From assembly GCF_000373105.1 (NCBI RefSeq), contig NZ_KB890419.1, forward strand, positions 92,307 through 156,306: 64,000 nt of DNA, read 5' to 3'. The notes below the pieces were generated by a model, which saw nothing but the letters and a program-made list of their open reading frames with translations, was not told the origin of the DNA and made no database searches. Positions within the stretch are counted from its first letter, which is position 1. Each line of letters opens with the position of its first letter. The position numbers were made by a program, and so were the translations under genes. This document shows, piece by piece, positions 24,194-33,123 of this stretch. This stretch comes from Neolewinella persica DSM 23188. Lineage in GTDB: Bacteria > Bacteroidota > Bacteroidia > Chitinophagales > Saprospiraceae.

Positions 24194-25042
24194 TTAAAGC
24201 CACCAAACCTTACCTAAAGTACCTTCCACCAGCCTTTTGTCGGAACCAAGCCCCAGCATCATGCCACCACCGCCGGCACCGCATAGTTTAAGTTTGTAAC
24301 CGTTGTTGGTCCATTTAGGCCTAAGACCGGCGGGGATGAAATCGGAGAATTCCCGGAGCTGGAACTCGCTGAGTTCGGTGGTGTGGTGCCACAAAGCTTG
24401 GCGGTCTTCGGCTAGAAGGGCGTCTATAGCGGCATTGGCACTGGTGGTCCATCCAGTGTCGATGGCCCGGGCGAAGCCCGGGTCGCTATCGTAACGAGAG
24501 GTGAACCGTTGGATGTAATCGGCCGCATTTCGTTCCTGGCCGGTGTCGACCAGGAAAAAGCCTTCGTTCCAGCCAGAAGGTAATCGGGTAGTTTGTGGTG
24601 GCACGCCACCTCCCAGCAATATCGGAGTGTTGAGGTAGCAGATCAAAGGGTCAGTACCCGAGCTGGCACCGTGAAAATGCTGCTCCATCCGGGCAAGATT
24701 CTTTCGCAGCGCTTCGCCGCTGAGGGATTTGCCAGAGAGTGTGGAGAAATTGTCCCAGATAGCGGCACAGACGGCCCCGCTACTGCCCAGCCCGTAGCCC
24801 GGCGGGATGTCCCCGGCCAGTCGCCAATCATCGAGCAGATGGTCCTCAAGGGCATCTGCGTCGAAAAGATCAGCGGACATGACTACTCGCAGGTAATCAC
24901 CAAATTTGAGGAGGCGTTCGTCTGGCCGATCCTTGATCCAACGTAAAGATTTCGCGGTATAGGGTACGGCCAATCCACGACCGCCGCGTAAAACGGTGTG
25001 CTCGCCGTACAACAGAACTTTGGCGGGGTATTCGCGGTGCAT
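24194..25042 (-). CDS. GHMP-family kinase, mevalonate kinase-like
   Basis: A 282-residue small-molecule kinase. N-terminal AKVLLYGEHTVLRGGRGLAV, phosphate-binding motif 2 PPGYGLGSSGAVCAA (80-94), and C-terminal motif 3 KLCGAGGGGMMLG. This is the mevalonate/phosphomevalonate kinase arrangement, including the GEH motif typical of mevalonate kinases. Saprospiria make isoprenoids by the mevalonate route, which fits. Related sugar kinases cannot be ruled out. It precedes the LytTR gene on the same strand. Confidence 0.82.
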   Translation of the reverse strand: MHREYPAKVLLYGEHTVLRGGRGLAVPYTAKSLRWIKDRPDERLLKFGDYLRVVMSADLFDADALEDHLLDDWRLAGDIPPGYGLGSSGAVCAAIWDNFSTLSGKSLSGEALRKNLARMEQHFHGASSGTDPLICYLNTPILLGGGVPPQTTRLPSGWNEGFFLVDTGQERNAADYIQRFTSRYDSDPGFARAIDTGWTTSANAAIDALLAEDRQALWHHTTELSEFQLREFSDFIPAGLRPKWTNNGYKLKLCGAGGGGMMLGLGSDKRLVEGTLGKVWWL

Positions 25043-25140
25043 TACTTGTAAACTCGCTGCACGATGAAGTAGTTCATAGTAGGCAGTGGATAGTTTATGG
25101 TGGGTAGTCAGTAGTAGGTAGTTCCTTCCGTAGGGGCTTT

Positions 25141-25196
25141 GGGTCTATTGCTCTGTTGAGAATAGTACCAACAGACCAATAGCACCAATAGACCAT
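25141..25196. repeat. Intergenic accaatag palindrome (family A)
   Basis: GGTCTATTGCTCTGTTG on the left and ACCAACAGACCAATAGCACC with further copies on the right. It lies between the GHMP kinase and tRNA genes. Confidence 0.75.
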
Positions 25197-25216
25197 TATG
25201 GTAAGGGAAAACTTTG

Positions 25217-25288
25217 ACGCGGGAGTGGGGATCGAACCCACGACCACTGGCTTATGAGACCGGTATGCTACCGCTGCACCATCCCGCA
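25217..25288 (-). tRNA. tRNA-Met (anticodon CAT)
   Basis: The minus strand folds as a cloverleaf: acceptor TGCGGGA/TCCCGCG, D-arm GTGC-AGCGGTA-GCAT, anticodon loop CTCATAA, T-arm GTGGG-TTCGATC-CCCAC. The absence of three G-C pairs in the anticodon stem argues for the elongator (or Ile2) type rather than the initiator. The anticodon stem CCGGT/GCCAG has a C-A mismatch at the second pair, the first acceptor pair is T-G, and the discriminator base reads T. No CCA is encoded. 25290-25481 holds only word-like repeats. Confidence 0.85.
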
Positions 25289-25340
25289 CCAGCATCATGT
25301 CATACGGAGCAGGGGAAGTTGCGGGACTAGCCTCTTTTTT

Positions 25341-25357
25341 GGCGGGAACGCAGGTGC
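25341..25357 (+). repeat. Dispersed 17-bp motif, copy 4
   Basis: GGCGGGAACGCAGGTGC, intergenic, 53 bp past the tRNA gene. Confidence 0.7.
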
Positions 25358-25481
25358 TGGGTAGGTTGAAAGAAGCAAAGCGAGTCATAGGTCGTCGCTA
25401 GGCGGTAGCCGCCACGAGCGGAGAGAGCATCCCTTCGCGGGAGCCATACCAGACTACTGAATTACCAGGCTACCAGACTAA

Positions 25482-28400
25482 TCACTCCGCATCCACGTCA
25501 ATCAAGTTGTCATCCGAAACCCGGTCAATCAGCTTATTGTACGGGTCAATGCCAGCTTTGACCGGGGCTTCGTCGACGTAGATTTCGATGACGTGCTCAC
25601 CGGGGGTGAGCCAACGCTTCTCCAGGAAAAGCGGCTTCTTTTCTGCCATGCCTTGCTTATTGGTGCCGTCTGCGGCAAAGACACCGATCTCGATCAGACT
25701 GCGCTCCGTTGGCCGGGATTTCTCCTCCCCGGAGCCTTCGTAGATGATCTTGCGGGTGTCTACCTTCAGGGTGACTTTGTATTGGCCGTTAGCGTCGGGC
25801 GTAGTGTTGTATTTCGCTTCCAGCGCCCGGTTTTCGTAGAGGGTGATCTCTTCGAAACTCTCCCGGAGAAAATACTTCAGGGAGTCCGGGGTTACGCTGT
25901 TGATGTAGTAGTACCAGTCGTCCGTAGTGGCAAAGGGAGCTGTTTCCTTCAGGGCGAAGGAGTCGACCATGGCCGCAAGGCCCGCGTTGAGCTTTTCTTC
26001 TCCGATATAATCAGAGAGTGCATACATGATCAGGCCGCCCTTTCGGTACCAGACGTAGGCCTGGGTGTCGTTATCGAGCAGGGTTTTCTCGAACTTGCTT
26101 TCGCCGGCGCGGGAGCGCAGGTAATTGTCGAGTTCATACTTCAGGAATTTACCCATTGAGGCTTCACCGTATTGCTCTTTGGTAACCATCAGAGAAGCAT
26201 ACTCAGCCATCGTTTCGGATATCTGGTTGGCGCCACGGGTAGCGCTTGGCGCTACCTGATGACCCCACCATTGATGGGCTACTTCGTGTGCCGTAACGGT
26301 GAAGGCATAGTCATTGTCGGTCGGGTCGCTGAAGTTAGCCGTCCAGCCAAAGTCTTCTGCGTAAGGCACCGTATTGGGGAACGACTGAGCGAAACTGGCA
26401 TAACGCGGGAACTCGAGGATACGTAACTGATCGAACTGGTAGGGACTGAAATTCTTGGAATAATACTCCAGACTGACCTTGGCTGATTGCATGATTCGAT
26501 CAATGTTCCAGGCGTGATCCTTGTGGTGGAAAATTTGAATTTTCACGTCCTGTCCATTCGAGTTACGGTAGCTGTCTTCGGCTACTTCGTAGCGGGCAGA
26601 GGAGATGTTGAAGAAGTTCTGAATCTTTCCCTCGTTGGCGTATTCGAAGTACCGTCGACCGTCTTTCTCATATTCCTTGATGAGCTTTCCGGGGGCGATG
26701 GCGATCTGATCCGGAGCCGTGGAAACGGTTGCCTTAAAGGTGACAAAATCAGCATCGTCATCAAAAAGCAGGGTGCTCCGCCCCAGGGAATCGTCTTGCG
26801 GTGGCAAGCTGTAATCTTTAATTTCCAGTCCCCGTTTCTTCCGTTCCAGATCAGAGCTGATACCACCGCCTGGATAGCCAAAAGTTGGAAAGATGGAATT
26901 GTTTAAGAAGGTGCCGTTGTAGACAATATCGCGCTGGTAGCCTTCATTGGGGAAAGCACCAAAACCACCCTCGATGAGCATTTCCATGGTGGTAGTCTCA
27001 CCGGGTGCCAGTGGATCGGCCAAGTGGTAGATCTCGAAATTGGCGTCTTCGACCCGCTTAACCAGTTCAGGGCTCTCACCGCCGATGGTGAAGGTGCTCA
27101 TCTTCGCCGTTTTCGGACCGTAGGCGTGGTTGATCAGCAAAGTGTCGATTGGCGCGTTACCCTTGTTCTTGATTTGGTAAACCGCCCGGGCCTTCACGTC
27201 ACGTTGTTCCGGAATCAGGTCAATAAAGACCTCCGTATCGGTGATCTTCGGCTGCGGGAACTTCTCGTACTTGCTGTAAGTCTTCTCGAAGGCCTCCTGT
27301 TGGTCCAGCCCTTTTTCGTTGGTAGTATAGGTGTTTTTGACGCTTACATTCTGGTAGATCGTAAAGCCGGAGAGCGCAAAAAGGACCAGTGCACCAAGAA
27401 TACCCAGTGCCGGTTTCATGCCCCAATCCTGCCCGAAGCGCTGGAAGCGGCTTTTCATGGCATTGTCGGTGCCGCGGGCCCAGAACAAGCCACCCACAAT
27501 CAGCAGAATGGCACCGAAAGCCAGCCAGTAGACATTGAACCAACTGACGGATTTGACGAAGTGGCCGAAACCATTCATGTCTGAAACAATGTAACTCGGC
27601 CGGCTGGCAAACAGAAACATATTGTAGTCAATCTCCAGGATGGAAGGGACGAAGAAAACCGCCGCGTAGGTGCCGATGGCGATGACGTGGCCCAGGAATT
27701 TCTTATTCACCAGTACGTGGACAAAGAAGGCCAGGGACATCAATACAATATACTGTGGCCAAGTCAGCAAGTACAGGTCCGTAAAGTATTGACCGAATTC
27801 GTAATTAGTATAGCCCTGAATCGTTTGGCTGAAGATGCCGATGACCCATACCATAGTAACCAATAGAAAGGTGACGAGGAACATGGTCAGTAATTTACCG
27901 CCATAGGTGGCCCAGTTGGGGACCGGCAGCGCATCGCTGATCTGGTCAAACTTTACGGTACGGTCCCGGTGTACCACTTCGCCGGTGTAGAAAACGAGGA
28001 TGATCATGACGAAGAAAATGTAAGTCGCGTTCTTCATCTCCAGCATCGTGTAGGTGGTCGGTAAGCTGGGCGTACCGTAAACCGTGTTGCCAAACCATCC
28101 GTCCAGGAAGAGGAACAACAGTGCTCCGGAAATAATCCCTGCGAAATAGGGGTCACGGAGAATGGACTTGAACTCGATCCAGGCCTGAGCAAACATGTGG
28201 CGAACGTAGTTTCCACTGCGAAAAGTTTGCTGCACCACAGGAATGGACACTGCACCTGCGGCCGCGCCCTGATAGCCTTCCGATGCCAAAGCCTTCTTCA
28301 CTTTCTGCTTCCCTCCGCCCAGGAAGCGGGCAAAGTCGAAACGGAATAGCGTAAAAACCAGTAAAGCCAAAGCTCCCCCCATCCATATCAGGCGGTTGAG

Positions 28401-29123
28401 GAGCAAATTCCCGGTAATCGGTGCATGAAAGGTATTCTGCTCCGGAGGGGTGAGGTATTTGGTCGTTTCCTGTAATGCAGAGCCGCCGAAGGGGTCAAGA
28501 ACAGACACCAGGTTCTGGTTTTCAATGTCCTGCGTAAGTGTGAGTGCAACGAGGTAGAAAATGAAGAACAGGATGCTGCCGACGTAGGAGATGAAAATCT
28601 TGCGCGTCAGGGCCACCAGGCAGAAAAAAATGGTACCGGTCAGGATTAAATTCGGCCATAGGAAGGTGGTGGTGCCGTAGATGTAGTCCCCGATGCGCAG
28701 CGGACCGAAACGTTCCGGCTCTTCCCACCCAAGAGCTGGTCCTAAGCCATAACCCAGCATCAACCCCAGTACCAGCCCGAGGCTGATGAACAGTAAGGTG
28801 ATCAACGAGCCGGTATAACGCCCAAGCAAATAGCCTTTTTCGGAAACCGGATAGGTGAAATAGTAGTCCTTCACGCTGTGTTCAATGTCTCTATACACCG
28901 GAACTCCCATAACTGCGGAGGCAATCAGGGTGCCGAAAATACTGACCGTCATCAGCAGGTTAGTAACCGTGATAGCAGAGTTTGCAAAAGCTTTTTCGGA
29001 ACCTGCGTTCGAGGCGTTTGCCGCAAGAAGAAAGCCGAAGAGCAATAGAATGCCGAAGTAAGCCCAGGTGGCGGGGCGCTTGAGGCGGTATTTGAGCTCG
29101 AATTTGAGGATGTTGAAGAACAT
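25482..29123 (-). CDS. ABC permease fused to an M1-family peptidase domain
   Basis: A 1213-residue fusion. The N-terminal ~580 residues hold about twelve membrane helices in two ABC-2 type blocks (first WAYFGILLLFGFLLAANASN; second near EFKSILRDPYFAGIISGALL). The C-terminal half is exported and carries a gluzincin peptidase domain with HEVAHQWWGHQ near residue 944 and the third ligand Glu in NQISETMAEYAS. The spacing is one residue longer than the classical HExxH-x18-E, which seems usual for this fusion type. It follows the ATPase gene at 29257-30144 on the same strand. A linked export and peptide-trimming role is an inference. One copy of the dispersed motif encodes GAAAGA. Confidence 0.9.
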   Translation of the reverse strand: MFFNILKFELKYRLKRPATWAYFGILLLFGFLLAANASNAGSEKAFANSAITVTNLLMTVSIFGTLIASAVMGVPVYRDIEHSVKDYYFTYPVSEKGYLLGRYTGSLITLLFISLGLVLGLMLGYGLGPALGWEEPERFGPLRIGDYIYGTTTFLWPNLILTGTIFFCLVALTRKIFISYVGSILFFIFYLVALTLTQDIENQNLVSVLDPFGGSALQETTKYLTPPEQNTFHAPITGNLLLNRLIWMGGALALLVFTLFRFDFARFLGGGKQKVKKALASEGYQGAAAGAVSIPVVQQTFRSGNYVRHMFAQAWIEFKSILRDPYFAGIISGALLFLFLDGWFGNTVYGTPSLPTTYTMLEMKNATYIFFVMIILVFYTGEVVHRDRTVKFDQISDALPVPNWATYGGKLLTMFLVTFLLVTMVWVIGIFSQTIQGYTNYEFGQYFTDLYLLTWPQYIVLMSLAFFVHVLVNKKFLGHVIAIGTYAAVFFVPSILEIDYNMFLFASRPSYIVSDMNGFGHFVKSVSWFNVYWLAFGAILLIVGGLFWARGTDNAMKSRFQRFGQDWGMKPALGILGALVLFALSGFTIYQNVSVKNTYTTNEKGLDQQEAFEKTYSKYEKFPQPKITDTEVFIDLIPEQRDVKARAVYQIKNKGNAPIDTLLINHAYGPKTAKMSTFTIGGESPELVKRVEDANFEIYHLADPLAPGETTTMEMLIEGGFGAFPNEGYQRDIVYNGTFLNNSIFPTFGYPGGGISSDLERKKRGLEIKDYSLPPQDDSLGRSTLLFDDDADFVTFKATVSTAPDQIAIAPGKLIKEYEKDGRRYFEYANEGKIQNFFNISSARYEVAEDSYRNSNGQDVKIQIFHHKDHAWNIDRIMQSAKVSLEYYSKNFSPYQFDQLRILEFPRYASFAQSFPNTVPYAEDFGWTANFSDPTDNDYAFTVTAHEVAHQWWGHQVAPSATRGANQISETMAEYASLMVTKEQYGEASMGKFLKYELDNYLRSRAGESKFEKTLLDNDTQAYVWYRKGGLIMYALSDYIGEEKLNAGLAAMVDSFALKETAPFATTDDWYYYINSVTPDSLKYFLRESFEEITLYENRALEAKYNTTPDANGQYKVTLKVDTRKIIYEGSGEEKSRPTERSLIEIGVFAADGTNKQGMAEKKPLFLEKRWLTPGEHVIEIYVDEAPVKAGIDPYNKLIDRVSDDNLIDVDAE
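28252..28268 (-). repeat. Dispersed 17-bp motif, copy 5
   Basis: GGCGCGGCCGCAGGTGC on the minus strand inside the ABC permease gene, read as GAAAGA in a linker between the two permease blocks. Confidence 0.8.
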
Positions 29124-29128
29124 GGCGG

Positions 29129-29258
29129 GTTGTCTAGTTGTCGGGGTGTCGAAGATATCGGGTTGTCAGGGTGTCGGGGTGTCGAGTTATCAGGTTTTCG
29201 GGGTGTCTGGCTGTACTTGACACCCCGGAAACCTGACAACTTGACAACTTGACAAATC
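29129..29258. repeat. Intergenic gttgtcggg palindrome (family B)
   Basis: Tandem GTTGTCGGG/GTGTCGGGG words followed by a strong stem-loop. The arms 29186-29207 and 29219-29240 (22 nt each, a few mismatches) surround an 11-base loop. It lies between the ABC ATPase and permease genes, both on the minus strand, so it could tune their ratio. Confidence 0.85.
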
Positions 29259-30144
29259 AGACCAATTCCAGTTCCATTCGTTCCCCGATCCGGGTAAAGT
29301 ACACGTCTTCCAGGTCGGCGTTGACGGCGGCGAAGGAACTGTCTGGCTGGTTTTCGCTGAAGACGTGAATTTCCGTTTTACCGGCTTTGAGGCGGGTAGA
29401 GATGACGCGGAAGGCTTCCATATGAGCCTGCAGGTCTGCCTTGTTGATGGACTTGCTCCAGACACTTCCCTGGACTTCCTTGACCAGCTCCGCTGGGTGC
29501 CCGGTGGTAATCACCTGCCCGAGGCAGATGATGGCCATGTCGTTGCAGAGGTTGGTGACGTCTTCCACAATGTGGGTGGAAAGGATGACGATGGTATTCT
29601 CTCCGATTTCGCTGAGCAGGTTGTGAAACCGGTTGCGTTCGGTGGGGTCGAGGCCGGCCGTGGGCTCGTCGACGATGATCAACTTGGGGTTGCCAAGCAG
29701 GGCCTGGGCGATGCCGAAGCGTTGCTTCATGCCGCCGGAAAAGGTGCCGAGGTTGCTTTTTCGCTTGTCGTATAGGTTGACGCGGTTGAGCAGCGCACCG
29801 ACGAGTTCCTTGCGCTCCTTGCGGTTGTTGATTCCCTTGAGGCCGGCCACGTGGTCGAGCATATTCTCGGCCGACACTTTGGGGTAGACGCCGAATTCCT
29901 GGGGCAGGTAGCCAAGGATGCGGCGAACGGCATCTTTGTCGTTGAGCACATCAATATCCCCCAGGGTAATACTGCCGGAATCGGCTTCCTGCAGGGTGGC
30001 AATAGTACGCATCAGGCTGGATTTGCCGGCACCGTTGGGGCCGAGCAGGCCGTACATCCCCTGATCGATGGTCAGGTTACAATTATTGATGGCGTGGACG
30101 CCGTTGCCGTACGTTTTGTTGAGGTTCTCAATTCTTAGCTCCAT
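29257..30144 (-). CDS. ABC transporter ATP-binding protein
   Basis: A 295-residue ABC ATPase. Walker A GPNGAGKS at 35-42, Q-loop LPQEFGVYPKVSAENML, signature FSGGMKQRFGIAQALL, Walker B LIIVDEPTAGLDPTERNRF and switch His in VILSTHIVEDV. It powers the permease/peptidase fusion encoded 133 bp downstream on the same strand. The C-terminal ~70 residues (SKSINKADLQAHMEAFRVIS and onward) form the accessory domain seen in ABC-2 exporters. Start ATG 30144 fits the family start MELRIENLNKTYG. Confidence 0.94.
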   Translation of the reverse strand: MELRIENLNKTYGNGVHAINNCNLTIDQGMYGLLGPNGAGKSSLMRTIATLQEADSGSITLGDIDVLNDKDAVRRILGYLPQEFGVYPKVSAENMLDHVAGLKGINNRKERKELVGALLNRVNLYDKRKSNLGTFSGGMKQRFGIAQALLGNPKLIIVDEPTAGLDPTERNRFHNLLSEIGENTIVILSTHIVEDVTNLCNDMAIICLGQVITTGHPAELVKEVQGSVWSKSINKADLQAHMEAFRVISTRLKAGKTEIHVFSENQPDSSFAAVNADLEDVYFTRIGERMELELV

Positions 30145-30602
30145 AGTGGGTGATTTGGACTTGTGTTGCCTTTAAGGTCTGAAAAAATCTTTTTATGCCA
30201 CGACAAATATGACAAAACACGTAATTATACCTGTACATAACTGGTTTTTAGCGACAAAAGCGCAGTCGGAAACCCGTAGTAAACAGTCTTTAGTACGGGC
30301 TTATGTGTCCTGACTTCAGACCATTCCCCTTCAATCTGCCTGACCATTATGGCGCGGCCGCAGGTGCAGGGTGCTATTCTGATCGGCAACGGAGGCCGTT
30401 AGGTAACATGTAAAGTGGCATCACCCAAGGTGAATGAGGATTGTAATCCCTTGAGAAATTGTAACTCACTCCGTGCCTTTTCCTCTCTTACTTGGTTGCC
30501 TCCCGTTAAAATCCTCTTATTATTTGCCCCTAAGCAAGTAAAGGTGTGAACCCCGTAGCGTTGGAAATCCTTATTATTGACGAATAACTCCCCGTTCCAG
30601 CT
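30145..30602. other. 458-bp gap with a protein-like minus-strand fragment
   Basis: No confident gene. On the minus strand the frame ending at 30399 reads WNGELFVNNKDFQRYGVHTF and continues to LGDATLHVT before a stop, with protein-like composition. Its only ATG/GTG-type start lies inside the following plus-strand gene. It may be a decayed gene. One dispersed motif copy is at 30351. The rest is AT-rich leader of the ABC operon. Confidence 0.4.
30351..30367 (+). repeat. Dispersed 17-bp motif, copy 6
   Basis: GGCGCGGCCGCAGGTGC, intergenic, upstream of the divergent ABC and outer-membrane protein genes. Confidence 0.8.
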
Positions 30603-32186
30603 ATGACCAGACTCCGCCAATCCCCACTTGTTTTTCCAACTTTGCCCAACATACTTCGACGGGCTCAGTACACCGCCCGCGTTCGCGCCCAAAGAAGCTG
30701 GCTGCTGCTACCCTTACTCCTTTTTACCCTCACCCCTTTACTCCAGGCCCAAATCACGCCCCGGACCCTCCCCGTCCGAGTTGAAGATGCCCTCCGCTTC
30801 AGCCTGATCGAACCAATGGGCAACGCCCGCTTCGCGGGCACCGGCGGCAGTATGACCTCCATCGGGGTTGTCGGTACCACCCTGCATACCAACCCGGCCG
30901 GCATCGGCTGGAACCGGTACAGCTCTGTCGAGATAACCCCCGGCTTTACTTTCAATAATCTGGATGCCCGCCTGGTCAATGGTACGGGGAACGAAGGTAT
31001 CCAAGAGAATAAATCGGCCTTCGTTGTCCCTAGCCTCAGCCTCGTCTGGGCTGGTGATACCCGCTCGATCAACTGGTCGACGTTCAACTTTGGCTTCAGT
31101 TACACCCGCATGGCGGACTTTAATGAAACGATCCTTTATGAAGGCCGCAGCGAAGGCGGCATCATCGATGCGGTGGTGGAAGACCTGAATGACGGCGTCT
31201 TCGACCCTTTCCGTACCGACCTTGCCCAGAACATTCCAAACGTTATCCAGCAGGACGAGCTTGGCTTCTTTTCAGACTTCGACCTCGACAGCAGTCTTGG
31301 CGGGCAGATTAACCGAAGCGGACGCGTGGAGCGCACCGGTGGCATCAATGAATTTGCCCTCGGTTTTGGCGGTAACTACAAAGAAAAAGTGCTTTGGGGG
31401 CTTACCCTCGGAATTCCGACGATAAACTTCAACGAGACAAAGACTTACGACGAGGTCGACAACCAGGACGAGATCACTTTTTTTGACAACGCCGGCTTCG
31501 ACGAACTGCTGGAGTTGTCGGGCTCTGGGATCAACTTCAAGTTCGGTCTCATCGGCCGACTGACGGAGCAGCTGCGCCTGAGCGCTGCCGTACACAGCCC
31601 GACCTTCTGGACGGTAGACGAAGTGTACGAAACAACCTTTGAGTATAACTTTACCGACAACGGCCAGGCGCAGGGCGGTACGGAACTCAGTCCGCGCAGC
31701 GAGGCTGCCTTTAACCTGCAAACGCCCTGGCGATTCTACGTTGGCGGCGGTTACCTAATCGGACGTAACGGATTTGTCTCCATTGACGTCGATTACCTCA
31801 ACTTCGCGGGCACTTCCTTCAGCTCTGACGATTTTACTGAAGTCGATGTTGCCGCAAACGAGGACGTTGATGCCAGCCTGAAGGGGAGCCTGGGCCTCCG
31901 TATCGGCGGAGAGCTCAACCTCAAGCCGTTTCAGGTACGCGCCGGCATTGGCTATCGCCAAAATCCGGTTATTGATCTGCGCAACGACGAAGATGGCCAA
32001 TTCCTCAACCTCTCGGGTGGGGTCGGCTACGCTAAGGATAAATTCTTCGTTGACCTTGCCGTGCGTGTCGAAAGCGCGGCTTCCTACTATGCTCCCTACC
32101 GCACTTTTGCCTTCGACGGGCAAGTGGTGGAAACGGATCGAACGCGGCTGACGGGGCTGATAACGGTGGGTTACCGGGGGTTTTAG
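30603..32186 (+). CDS. Outer-membrane beta-barrel protein, OmpP1/FadL (TodX)-like
   Basis: A 527-residue barrel of the type that passes hydrophobic compounds across the outer membrane. Family-like N-terminal region: PMGNARFAGTGGSMTSIGVV, then TLHTNPAGIGWNRYSSVEIT. Amphipathic strands continue to the final aromatic ITVGYRGF. The signal-peptide core WLLLPLLLFTLTPLLQAQ begins only at residue ~33, so the n-region is exceptionally long. It contains ARVRAQ encoded by a degenerate copy of the dispersed motif (30674-30690). No ATG, GTG or TTG lies just before the core, so either a long n-region is real or the start is unconventional. Confidence 0.82.
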   Translation: MTRLRQSPLVFPTLPNILRRAQYTARVRAQRSWLLLPLLLFTLTPLLQAQITPRTLPVRVEDALRFSLIEPMGNARFAGTGGSMTSIGVVGTTLHTNPAGIGWNRYSSVEITPGFTFNNLDARLVNGTGNEGIQENKSAFVVPSLSLVWAGDTRSINWSTFNFGFSYTRMADFNETILYEGRSEGGIIDAVVEDLNDGVFDPFRTDLAQNIPNVIQQDELGFFSDFDLDSSLGGQINRSGRVERTGGINEFALGFGGNYKEKVLWGLTLGIPTINFNETKTYDEVDNQDEITFFDNAGFDELLELSGSGINFKFGLIGRLTEQLRLSAAVHSPTFWTVDEVYETTFEYNFTDNGQAQGGTELSPRSEAAFNLQTPWRFYVGGGYLIGRNGFVSIDVDYLNFAGTSFSSDDFTEVDVAANEDVDASLKGSLGLRIGGELNLKPFQVRAGIGYRQNPVIDLRNDEDGQFLNLSGGVGYAKDKFFVDLAVRVESAASYYAPYRTFAFDGQVVETDRTRLTGLITVGYRGF

Positions 32187-32190
32187 TCTT

Positions 32191-32271
32191 GAGTTGTCGG
32201 GTTTTCGAGTTGTCGGGCTATCCAATAGTTAGCAACGGCTAATTTCGACAACCCGACAACTTGACAACTCG
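32191..32271. repeat. Intergenic gttgtcggg palindrome (family B)
   Basis: GAGTTGTCGGGTTTTCGAG on the left and CGACAACCCGACAACTTGAC on the right form a long imperfect inverted repeat between two convergent genes; likely a bidirectional stop. Confidence 0.8.
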
Positions 32272-32273
32272 CC

Positions 32274-33050
32274 TTAAAACATAATCCCCAGCATCAGAAC
32301 AATCGAGCTGACTTTTCCTTTGCTATCATCTTCGCGTGGGTTGCGGCCTTCCCGCAGGAGGCTGGTTCCCTTATCGGTGGTCAGGTCGGCAAAGCCAGAC
32401 TGGTAGCCAATGCCTGCGATGATGGCCGTACCCGTGGATATACTGTATTCGATGCCACCACCCAGGCCCCAGCCCAGGTTGATGCCGTTGACGTCTTTAT
32501 TGATGTCAAAATCCTCCTCATCTTCCACGAAGCCGGCATTTTTCAGGCTGCCGCGTGATTTGGTAACGATGCCGAGGTGAAAAGTCGGGCGGACAAAGTA
32601 TCGAATGTAGCCGAACTCCCGGGTCCGTAGCGTTAGGCCGAGGGGGATTTCGAGGAACTGGAGGTCGTATTTGTAAGACAGGCCGCCGCTGATGGAATCA
32701 GGCAGGGCACTGGCGGGCAATGCACTGTCGAGTGATTCGCGCCAGATGTCGACCTTGGTGTACTGATCTTCATAAAAGAGTGTACCACCAGCATTGAAAT
32801 GGAAGTTCAGACCGGTATGGAAGCTGTAGTTTTCGCGAAAGTAGTACTCTCCCACCAAGCCCAGTTTCATGCCCAGATTGGACCCGTCACTGTTGATCAG
32901 GTTGTCGTTGGTGCTCATGCTGCTAAAGGTGGGGCTGGCCTGGATGCCGAACTGCAGATCACCCGGTAATTGAGCGGCAACAAAGGCCGGTAGCAAAAAG
33001 AGTGCTATAGCAATTACTGGTAGGCGGAGGAGGTTGAAATTTTTAAACAT
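32274..33050 (-). CDS. PorT-family outer-membrane beta-barrel protein
   Basis: A 258-residue protein with signal peptide MFKNFNLLRLPVIAIALFLL-PAFVAAQ, followed by an eight-strand-type barrel of the outer-membrane beta-barrel family that includes PorT. Visible features: LQFGIQASPTFSSMSTND, LGLVGEYYFRENYSFHTGLN, a long middle loop, FLEIPLGLTLRTREFGYIRY, and an aromatic C-terminus LMLGIMF. PorT is needed for type IX secretion in Porphyromonas. The divergent neighbour here is gldB, so a T9SS/gliding role is plausible, but many unrelated Bacteroidota porins share this fold. Confidence 0.7.
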   Translation of the reverse strand: MFKNFNLLRLPVIAIALFLLPAFVAAQLPGDLQFGIQASPTFSSMSTNDNLINSDGSNLGMKLGLVGEYYFRENYSFHTGLNFHFNAGGTLFYEDQYTKVDIWRESLDSALPASALPDSISGGLSYKYDLQFLEIPLGLTLRTREFGYIRYFVRPTFHLGIVTKSRGSLKNAGFVEDEEDFDINKDVNGINLGWGLGGGIEYSISTGTAIIAGIGYQSGFADLTTDKGTSLLREGRNPREDDSKGKVSSIVLMLGIMF

Positions 33051-33123
33051 GTAGGTCCGTTGGTTTAGTGGTCTTTTAATCTATATCTAAAACGAGCCGG
33101 CTTAGCTGGTGTTTAGCCCGACT

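Noticed and set aside
26106..26123. Further motif copy GGCGCGGGAGCGCAGGT in the peptidase domain
   Set aside because: It needs a one-base insertion and lacks the final GC, so it was left out of the count; the similar stretch at 28999-29016 was also left out.
28257..28264. GCGGCCGC (NotI site) recurrence taken as a restriction-site signal
   Set aside because: Several copies of the dispersed motif lack the 8-mer but keep CGCAGGTGC, so the palindrome is not the conserved part.
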